This document shows positions 62,001 through 64,000 of a DNA stretch of 64,000 nucleotides, piece by piece. The notes under the pieces are model-generated. The model was given only the letters and a program-made list of their open reading frames with translations, did not search any database and was not told the DNA's origin. Every line of letters begins with the position of its first letter. Within the stretch, counting starts at the first letter, position 1. The position numbers and the translations under genes are program-made. The stretch comes from Brienomyrus brachyistius (Eukaryota; Chordata; Actinopteri; Osteoglossiformes; Mormyridae): assembly GCF_023856365.1 (NCBI RefSeq), contig NC_064538.1, positions 15,370,435-15,434,434 on the forward strand, in the 5' to 3' direction.

Positions 62001-62481
62001 ATCTGGAGTGACTGACCAGCCCGTATGTGCTTTGCGCTCATGAGTACATCACACACCATGGGCCCAGCCGGGGGCCCGTCTTACCTTTCTCCACAGTGCT
62101 GATGCCCATCGAGGGTTGGCCCAGGCTGGTCTTTCTCTCCCACTTGCCCTCATCAGGGTTGTAGATCTCCACCGAAGATAGCGGGTTCTGCTGGCCATCC
62201 ATACCCCCCATCACCAAGACTCGAGTTCCCAGCGCCACAGCGGCAGCGCCCGCTCGGGCCGTGGGCAGCGGCGGCAGCTGGATCCAGGTCTGTGAACCAA
62301 TGTCCAGCACCTCGACACTGTCCAGTGGCAGGCCTGTCTCACTGCAGCCGCCCAGCACGGTGAGCCTGCCGTCCTGGAAGAGGGGCGTGCAGTACACCCT
62401 GCGAGTGGGCATGGGCGGGAATACCTCCCAGAAGAAGGACTTTGGTGGGCTCACTGCCATATTGGGCACAGGCATGGGCAT
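9601..62481 (-). CDS. klhdc8b: KLHDC8B-like kelch-repeat protein, five coding exons
   Basis: Joined coding sequence: 62481-62085, 34041-33877, 30950-30726, 19333-19232, 9797-9601 (1086 nt, 361 residues plus TGA). Every junction is GT-AG and phase 1, and the frame stays open throughout. The product is a kelch beta-propeller: glycine doublets at about residues 44, 92, 140, 188, 235, 294 and 342, each followed by the usual V-E-x-Y/F and W positions. It is KLHDC8B rather than KLHDC8A because of the exon 3 stretches [18 protein letters not shown] and [19 protein letters not shown]. Length is close to mammalian KLHDC8B (about 354). The family has no catalytic site. Human KLHDC8B has been reported at the midbody in dividing cells, so a scaffold role in cytokinesis is inferred. 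No signal peptide or membrane segment is visible. The first ATG (62481) is chosen; in-frame ATGs follow at codons 3 and 8, and the third has the better start context (A at -3, G at +4). Confidence 0.93.
10645..11166. repeat. 48-bp minisatellite
   Basis: About ten to eleven copies of a 48-bp unit built on CTGTAGTCTGTGGACAGACA plus GAGCCTATAGACTAAA. Copies differ at a few sites. Because 48 is a multiple of three, one frame stays open, giving a false 152-residue protein with a 16-residue repeat. Confidence 0.95.
11385..11680. repeat. 45-48-bp minisatellite
   Basis: About six to seven copies containing CTGTAGTCTCACTGACAGAT, then ATCCAGTGG and a variable GGCAGCCTGGGGATAGTCA-like part. The shared core CTGTAGTCT plus GACAGA suggests kinship with the array at 10645-11166. 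Confidence 0.9.
12926..13170 (+). repeat. degenerate SINE with internal TACAGTG expansion
   Basis: The head GGGGTGGCATGTTGCTATG and a block TTTCCTCCAGCAGTCCAAAT match the local SINE order; between them are several copies of GTACAGTGT. It ends near GAGATGGATG. Confidence 0.5.
13565..13800 (-). repeat. degenerate SINE, reverse orientation
   Basis: The order of blocks (CACTCACACAC, TTTGGACTGTGGGAGAAA, CAGAGGAAAC, then a GGAT-rich end) follows a reverse SINE body, although the GGAT end is on the opposite side from expectation, suggesting rearrangement. Confidence 0.4.
13940..14640 (-). pseudogene. L2-like LINE reverse transcriptase remnant
   Basis: On the minus strand one frame reads [16 protein letters not shown], matching the F-x-D-D catalytic motif and following residues of L2-clade reverse transcriptases. 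[11 protein letters not shown] stretch follows in another frame, then [20 protein letters not shown]. Many stops and frameshifts separate them, so the copy is long dead. Confidence 0.65.
14641..16320. other. intron 4 stretch, nothing recognised
   Basis: Non-coding sequence in intron 4 with a short GGT run near 14950 and a C run near 15350. No exon or element with support. Confidence 0.5.
16320..16490 (+). repeat. old tRNA-SINE fragment
   Basis: B-box-like GGTTACTGGTTCAAATCCC, then a CCCCAACTGCTCCAGGA block typical of a second fish SINE family. It contains GGGACCCTATACTCGCCA, which recurs at 17439-17456. Confidence 0.5.
17365..17477. repeat. (TG)n(TA)n - 18-mer - (CA)n compound microsatellite
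   Basis: TG units to about 17407, TA units to about 17438, the unique GGGACCCTATACTCGCCA, then CA units. The TG and CA arms are complementary and could pair. Confidence 0.9.
17478..19231. other. intron 4 stretch near exon 4, nothing recognised
   Basis: Non-coding. 18180-18270 is purine-rich on the plus strand. No element or exon with support. Confidence 0.5.
19232..19333 (-). CDS. klhdc8b: klhdc8b coding exon 4
   Basis: 102 nt, phase 1 at both ends, residues 263-296. The acceptor is CCCCTTGGCAG and the donor CTGG|GTAAGC. It encodes the short blade [22 protein letters not shown]. This exon is easily missed because it is small and lies about 9.4 kb from exon 5 and 11.4 kb from exon 3; without it the kelch frame cannot be joined. 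Confidence 0.92.
19334..23071. other. intron 3, right of exon 4
   Basis: Mostly unique-looking non-coding sequence with a C run near 20126. It contains a cluster of homeobox- and octamer-like motifs (listed separately). No repeat family recognised. Confidence 0.5.
20982..21034. promoter_or_regulatory. candidate homeobox/POU motif cluster
   Basis: Within 53 bp, CAATTAG occurs at 20982-20988 and 21018-21024, an exact octamer ATGCAAAT at 20997-21004, and a near copy ATGCAAAA at about 21026-21033. The order (CAATTAG then octamer) is repeated. This is motif evidence only, in an AT-rich intron. Confidence 0.25.
23072..23460. repeat. 26-bp degenerate minisatellite
   Basis: About fifteen units of 26 bp around CCCTGATAGTCTCCCAGAG plus TAAAGAC, with strong divergence between units but constant spacing. 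Confidence 0.85.
23461..26432. other. intron 3 stretch, nothing recognised
   Basis: Non-coding, with a (GT)n microsatellite at about 25299-25326. No exon or element with support. Confidence 0.5.
26433..26760. mobile_element. palindromic AT-rich MITE
   Basis: The left end has ATTAACTGCACCTTCA and the right end TGAAGGTGCCGTTAATAT, which are inverted relative to each other. Inner CATTC/GAATG blocks are also partly inverted. No coding potential. Exact edges and target duplication are not clear. Confidence 0.55.
27253..27312. repeat. (GGAT)n microsatellite, perhaps a SINE tail
   Basis: About fourteen GGAT-type units. Such runs end the local SINE and Rex3 elements; the sequence just left of it is too diverged to assign. 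Confidence 0.8.
28561..28755. mobile_element. hAT-type MITE with 8-bp target duplication
   Basis: 195 bp with long terminal inverted repeats (about 65 bp) beginning CAGTGGT, the hAT/Charlie-like end. Flanks are CTTTAAGG (28553-28560) and GTTTAAGG (28756-28763), matching at 7 of 8. No transposase, so it was moved in trans. Confidence 0.85.
28860..30640. other. intron 3 stretch before exon 3
   Basis: Non-coding, with a 23-base G run (29891-29913). No element or exon with support. Confidence 0.5.
30726..30950 (-). CDS. klhdc8b: klhdc8b coding exon 3
   Basis: 225 nt, phase 1 at both ends, residues 188-262. The acceptor is GTTCTTCGCAG. It encodes the most diagnostic KLHDC8B stretch, including the GPHNFYSRP insertion. 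The donor is set by homology at ATGG|GTGGGT: joining here to exon 4 gives [17 protein letters not shown], which keeps spacing with the mammalian protein without a gap. A better-looking donor lies 70 nt further on (see findings) but would shift the frame. Confidence 0.9.
30951..33876 (-). other. intron 2 of klhdc8b
   Basis: 2.9 kb, the shortest intron, GC-richer near exon 3, with C runs near 31230 and 32151, a (TC)n tract at 33519-33540 and a (CTC)n tract next to the exon 2 donor. No mobile element recognised. Confidence 0.6.
33847..33870. repeat. trinucleotide tract beside exon 2 donor
   Basis: About eight GAG units on the plus strand, read as CTC on the gene strand, starting about 6-10 nt inside the intron. 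Confidence 0.9.
33877..34041 (-). CDS. klhdc8b: klhdc8b coding exon 2
   Basis: 165 nt, phase 1 at both ends, completing codon 133 (Asp) and giving residues 134-187. The acceptor is TTCTCCTCAG and the donor CTAG|GTGCGT. It encodes one full kelch blade ([20 protein letters not shown], then the tryptophan in KDQWQLL) and the next beta strand NKIYMLG. The donor is followed within about 10 nt by a CTC-repeat tract in the intron. The acceptor lies about 30 bp from the end of a LINE. Confidence 0.94.
   Translation of the reverse strand, partial: TGRCTRWGAWVWTRPPRRWCESTSQPKTSGSCCPPCRLLVMAPPPSCAGTRFTC
34067..35790 (-). pseudogene. CR1-like LINE, reverse transcriptase to 3' end
   Basis: Minus strand, broken into frames. 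In order: [21 protein letters not shown] near 35400, then [48 protein letters not shown] (near 35327-34890), then [54 protein letters not shown] (34899-34300), and [18 protein letters not shown] (34271 on). This is the conserved order of CR1-clade reverse transcriptases. The catalytic F-x-D-D region falls at a break near 34890. It ends with TTCTTATGTCTTGTG near 34067. Confidence 0.85.
36058..36215 (-). repeat. SINE fragment
   Basis: Reverse-strand tail (CATCCATATTCTACCC) followed by a TTATGGACAGGATGCCAGA-like body and ACTCACATCCC, matching the order of a diverged SINE. Confidence 0.45.
36216..39494. other. intron 1 stretch, nothing recognised
   Basis: Non-coding, with a 17-base C run (38022-38038) and a short CG alternation near 37350. 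No exon or element with support. Confidence 0.5.
39507..39556 (-). mobile_element. 50-bp SINE tail with perfect 12-bp target duplication
   Basis: Contains only the last 50 bp of the local SINE in reverse (CCATCCATCCTTCC through GGATAGGCTCC), flanked by GGAATGGAATAT at 39495-39506 and 39557-39568. A true insertion truncated almost at once. Confidence 0.85.
39724..39993 (+). mobile_element. solo LTR with CTGTC target duplication
   Basis: 270 bp with perfect 7-bp inverted ends TGTCACG...CGTGACA, flanked by CTGTC at 39719-39723 and 39994-39998. An AATAAA lies in the plus direction near 39916. No internal region remains. Confidence 0.9.
39995..40261 (+). mobile_element. related LTR abutting the previous one
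   Basis: About 267 bp from TGTCTCCTTCC to CATGACA, with GTATTTAAG and AATAAACCCC in the same order as its neighbour and as the LTR at 55081-55351. Its TGTC start is also the target of the LTR at 39724, so that LTR sits inside its first bases. No target duplication of its own is visible (TACCC versus TGGAC). Confidence 0.65.
40376..40475. repeat. 46-bp tandem duplication with palindrome
   Basis: Two near-identical units of 46 bp; each holds the perfect palindrome GTGATTAATCAC (40384-40395 and 40430-40441), followed by CATGGAAAAA. Confidence 0.8.
40476..42032. other. intron 1 stretch, nothing recognised
   Basis: Non-coding, with G runs at 41703-41722. No element or exon with support. Confidence 0.5.
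42033..42545. mobile_element. inverted-repeat element copy A, hAT-like ends
   Basis: Begins GGCAGGGTTTCCAAC and ends GCTGGCAACCCTGCC, inverted with two mismatches. It holds a nested Tc1 MITE at 42134-42390. A related copy without the MITE lies at 44035-44265. CAGGG ends suggest hAT, but the 8-bp duplication is not clear. Confidence 0.6.
42134..42390. mobile_element. Tc1/mariner MITE flanked by TA
   Basis: 257 bp with terminal inverted repeats starting CACTGCTCAAAAAA and running into TTAAAGGAACA, about 25 bp, flanked on both sides by TA. No transposase. The unoccupied site is preserved in the related repeat at 44035-44265. Confidence 0.9.
44035..44265. repeat. inverted-repeat element copy B, without the MITE
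   Basis: Matches 42040-42133 plus 42391-42520 continuously: GGCCAACTTTGATCGGCTGG, TTACATGTATGTAACAG, then GTAGCTAATTTTAGGTTTAT. Its 3' end is lost. It shows AAATAGT where copy A carries the MITE. Confidence 0.75.
44266..46059. other. intron 1 stretch, nothing recognised
   Basis: Non-coding. Around 45700-45810 short imperfect repeats of GGCAGACAAAACAAG-type sequence occur. No exon with support. Confidence 0.5.
46060..46784 (+). pseudogene. Rex3/RTE LINE 3' end
   Basis: Two frames carry the C-terminal end of an RTE-clade (Rex3-type) reverse transcriptase: [35 protein letters not shown], then after a frameshift and stop near 46376, [20 protein letters not shown] and [20 protein letters not shown]. 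The sequence ends with a GATG repeat tail (46753-46784), as known for Rex3. The 5' part is missing, the normal truncation pattern for this family. Confidence 0.85.
46786..47100 (-). pseudogene. LINE endonuclease fragment
   Basis: Minus strand: [19 protein letters not shown], then [20 protein letters not shown] and [20 protein letters not shown], the N-terminal motifs of an APE-type endonuclease of CR1/L2-clade LINEs (the I-x-E-T-W motif is visible). Frameshifted. It could be of the same family as 34067-35790. It abuts the Rex3 tail in opposite orientation. Confidence 0.75.
47101..50043. other. intron 1 stretch, nothing recognised
   Basis: Non-coding with no recognised element; no frame shows a conserved domain. 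Confidence 0.5.
50044..50464 (+). mobile_element. internally deleted Tc1-like transposon
   Basis: The left end TAGTGAAAAAATTATTTGAC and an inner direct repeat AAATATTTGATCCCC fit the long inverted repeat of fish Tc1 elements. At 50408 an ATG opens [15 protein letters not shown], matching the start of Tc1 transposase, then the sequence jumps to TCCCTCACTGTA, which could be the right terminus. The right edge is an inference. Confidence 0.65.
50465..52811. other. intron 1 stretch, nothing recognised
   Basis: Non-coding; no element or exon with support. Confidence 0.5.
52812..52894 (+). repeat. 5'-truncated SINE tail
   Basis: GTTGCCTGCCTTGCGCCCAT through GACCCTGAATAGGACAAGCG to a GGATGGATGG end, matching the last 80 bp of the SINE at 4107-4450. 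Confidence 0.75.
53552..53760. repeat. 23-bp minisatellite
   Basis: About nine units of GGGCCAACTGGAGCGATGAT plus GGA with few differences. Confidence 0.9.
54245..54365. repeat. degenerate short tandem repeat
   Basis: Repeated CCCACACCCTG and GGCATTACCCAC blocks at irregular spacing. Confidence 0.5.
54650..54935 (+). repeat. second-family tRNA-SINE with ATT tail
   Basis: The head AAGCTAGTACGGTTCACGGG and following B-box-like part, then the TTGAACAAGGCCTTTAACCT block and AATAAAGTATTACTACTATT with a (TTA)n tail, follow the order of a common fish SINE. It is related to 16320-16490 through the CCTTTAACC/CTGCTCCAG-type body. Confidence 0.6.
55081..55351 (+). mobile_element. solo LTR with CATAC target duplication
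   Basis: 271 bp, TGTCATG...CACGACA (6 of 7 inverted), flanked by CATAC at 55076-55080 and 55352-55356. Same family and orientation as the LTRs at 39724-40261, with GGTATTTAGTCC and CCAGTCCTGTCATTG in the same order. Confidence 0.9.
55978..56014. repeat. (CA)n microsatellite
   Basis: About eighteen CA units with one CG interruption. Confidence 0.9.
57222..57280 (+). repeat. 5'-truncated SINE tail
   Basis: CTCCCCACGACCCAGAAGGA, then TAAGCAGTTTGGACAATGG and a GGAT run, the last 60 bp of the local SINE. Confidence 0.75.
58270..58540 (+). repeat. LINE (L2-like) 3' tail
   Basis: A T-rich stretch leading to GTATATGACAAATAAAGACC and TTGACTTGAC, the usual poly(A)-signal-bearing 3' end of fish L2-type LINEs. 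No reverse transcriptase part remains. Confidence 0.5.
60000..60041. repeat. 12-bp repeat with three CACGTG boxes
   Basis: CACGTG at 60000-60005, 60012-60017 and 60024-60029 within a CACGTGCACACA tandem repeat. Confidence 0.85.
60680..61130 (+). repeat. LINE (L2-like) 3' end fragment
   Basis: ACCCTACTCCCATCTGGAAG, then CAGGCTGAGGAACAACATC and a long T-rich non-coding tail. This is the order of the last coding block and 3' UTR of L2-type fish LINEs. No intact frame. Confidence 0.55.
61131..62084. other. intron 1 next to exon 1, nothing recognised
   Basis: Non-coding; no element or exon with support. Confidence 0.5.
62085..62481 (-). CDS. klhdc8b: klhdc8b coding exon 1
   Basis: Codes residues 1-132 and the first base of codon 133. 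It contains the N-terminal [11 protein letters not shown] strand, then two kelch blades ([19 protein letters not shown] and [19 protein letters not shown]) and the linker ending in STVEK. The donor is AAAG|GTAAGA, a strong site. The exon may extend upstream as 5' UTR; possible acceptor-like AGs occur about 40-80 bp upstream of the ATG, but none is convincing. Confidence 0.92.
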
Positions 62482-64000
62482 GGCTCCAGGGGGCAGCAGC
62501 GAGCGCAGATCATAACAAGGCTGATACTACAAGTGTGGGTTGGAGCTCCTAGTGAGGATGCTGGGGCTTAATCTTTCTGCAGCAGTTCTGGTCAGTACTG
62601 GATGGAGCAGATCCTCCTCCGAGGCCAATCGAATGCTCCAGCTTCTCTGTGAATGGCTAATTCATGCGGTTGTTGCATTTTCGCAAAATACCACTACCAG
62701 AATGAGGACAGTGACAGCGTCTTTGCTTCCTAGCATGCCACGAAAATGCAGCGTTGCACAATTTCTTCTTTCAGGTTATAAACCACCTGCAGCTCTTACA
62801 TTTCATGTCAAGGTAGCGCCAGATTAACAAAGAGATTAATAAAATCAAAAAATGGCCTCCCCTAGACCTTTGCTTAGCCAACCAAAACTGAAACCCTGCT
62901 ACAATGTCCCAGTGTATTTACGTTAATCCAAAGTTTCCTGCTTCCTGTGCATTTTTCTCCAAGAAGATCAGTGAAGACTCCAGCAGCCAAAGACAAAGAT
63001 CTCCCTTGAAGTGTTTGAGTCTTTCAATCCATACAATCCCTGCCATAAAAAACTGCAGCCAGCAGGCTTCACCTTGGATCCACAAAGTCAAGAAATAAGC
63101 AAAACATAAGTTCCCCCGTCGTGGCAAAAGCCACAACATGAATGGTTAAGGCCAGGCCTTGTTGCAGCCAGATGGGGAGGTCTGAATTCCGTTCTGTAAT
63201 GCAGCAGACAAGCCTAGTCAGAGAGCAGCAGTGCACAGAGCTGCAAAGGTCAATACTCCTGATGACATCACCAAGGCCCACCCCAAAGCGGGCTTGTGCC
63301 TAGCTAACTGATGGTTGCCATGGGGAGGGTGTAGAGATCCATGTAAAACCTCTGGGAGCCAGAAAGGACCATAATTACTGCCAGTCTCCTGTTGCTGTGA
63401 AGCACTGCGTCAGAGGGCATTTCTTTCCAAAGCACAGATCGATGGATGCTGCCTCAGTCATAGGGTCACCGTCTTAAGTACGGGCTCAGAAGCGAAGCCC
63501 AGCAGTGCTGGATGCTCTTCCTCTTACATCAGAGACGTAAACATGCCAGGAACTGCAAGCGACTTCAAGCCTAACTTTAGTGCATTTGCGAAAGTTGGAG
63601 AACATAATCCAAATGGCAAACTGTTTTCGGGAGTAAAATCATCCAAGATTGGATATCCACACTGTAGCCAATATTAATAAGTCTCAAGGAATTTTACTCT
63701 TAAGCTTGAGAAGCTGTGTTTGCAGAAACAAAATCAGATTATAGTTCCTTAGGTGCAGGAAACCTAAGCTGGATAAAACACTTCCCTTTAATGCCGAGGT
63801 AGAGATGAAGGGTCAAAGGTAACGTGGTACAGCACTTCACTTTACTATACTGGGACTAGAGAGAGTCTCAAAAGAGCACGAGAAGGTGCAACAGCATATC
63901 ATTGATCAAACATGAATCCTTCTTCCATAAAACGTGGCCAGAACTCCCTTAGCTAACAGAGAGTAACTTGCGTATCTCTTTGTTTACAAAGACTTCTGGG
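62482..64000 (-). other. 5' flank of klhdc8b coding start
   Basis: About 1.5 kb upstream of the ATG. I see no clear TATA box, CpG-dense block or repeat. It may be promoter, 5' UTR or part of a first intron; the sequence does not decide. Confidence 0.4.

Noticed and set aside
9601..62481. KLHDC8A as the identity
   Set aside because: The Gly-Pro-His insertion in exon 3 and the [18 protein letters not shown] stretch match KLHDC8B, not KLHDC8A.
63420..63540. Possible 5S rRNA or tRNA-like sequence
   Set aside because: The order of conserved internal promoter boxes does not fit either.

Overview
The window is vertebrate nuclear DNA, almost certainly from a ray-finned (teleost-type) fish. The evidence is one spliced KLHDC8B-type kelch gene plus a typical fish repeat load: a Rex3/RTE 3' end with a GATG tail, tRNA-derived SINEs with a similar tail, CR1- and L2-like LINE debris, solo LTRs, Tc1/mariner and hAT miniature elements, and many micro- and minisatellites. 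No species can be named from the sequence. There are no bacterial-type operons, phage, CRISPR arrays or recognisable tRNA/rRNA genes, and I found no undescribed multi-gene system.

The only well-supported gene is klhdc8b on the minus strand. Its five coding exons are 62481-62085, 34041-33877, 30950-30726, 19333-19232 and 9797-9601. They join in frame through GT-AG sites, all in phase 1, into a 361-residue kelch-repeat protein spread over about 53 kb. Introns are about 28.0, 2.9, 11.4 and 9.4 kb. A likely poly(A) signal lies at 9095-9100. The promoter and any 5' non-coding exon are not identifiable and may lie beyond 64000.

Region by region: 1-2430 holds two copies of an 85-bp exon-like segment (plus strand, unidentified), the first split by a solo LTR, with a second related LTR and a Tc1 transposase scrap between them. 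2500-9070 is intergenic and carries an inverted-repeat MITE and a complete SINE with target-site duplication. Intron 4 (9798-19231) holds two neighbouring minisatellites with repeat units of about 48 bp, degenerate SINEs and an L2-like reverse transcriptase remnant. Intron 3 (19334-30725) holds a 26-bp minisatellite, a palindromic MITE and a hAT MITE with 8-bp target duplication. Intron 2 is short and has no recognised element. Intron 1 (34042-62084) is the main repeat store: a CR1-like LINE ending about 30 bp from the exon 2 acceptor, three related LTRs (two with 5-bp target duplications, two of them nested), a Tc1 MITE inside a larger repeat whose unoccupied copy lies 2 kb away, a Rex3 3' end, an internally deleted Tc1 element, SINE tails and L2 3' tails.

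The interest lies in how mobile elements have shaped this one gene and its flanks. All identities rest on reading motifs by eye; no database search was run.
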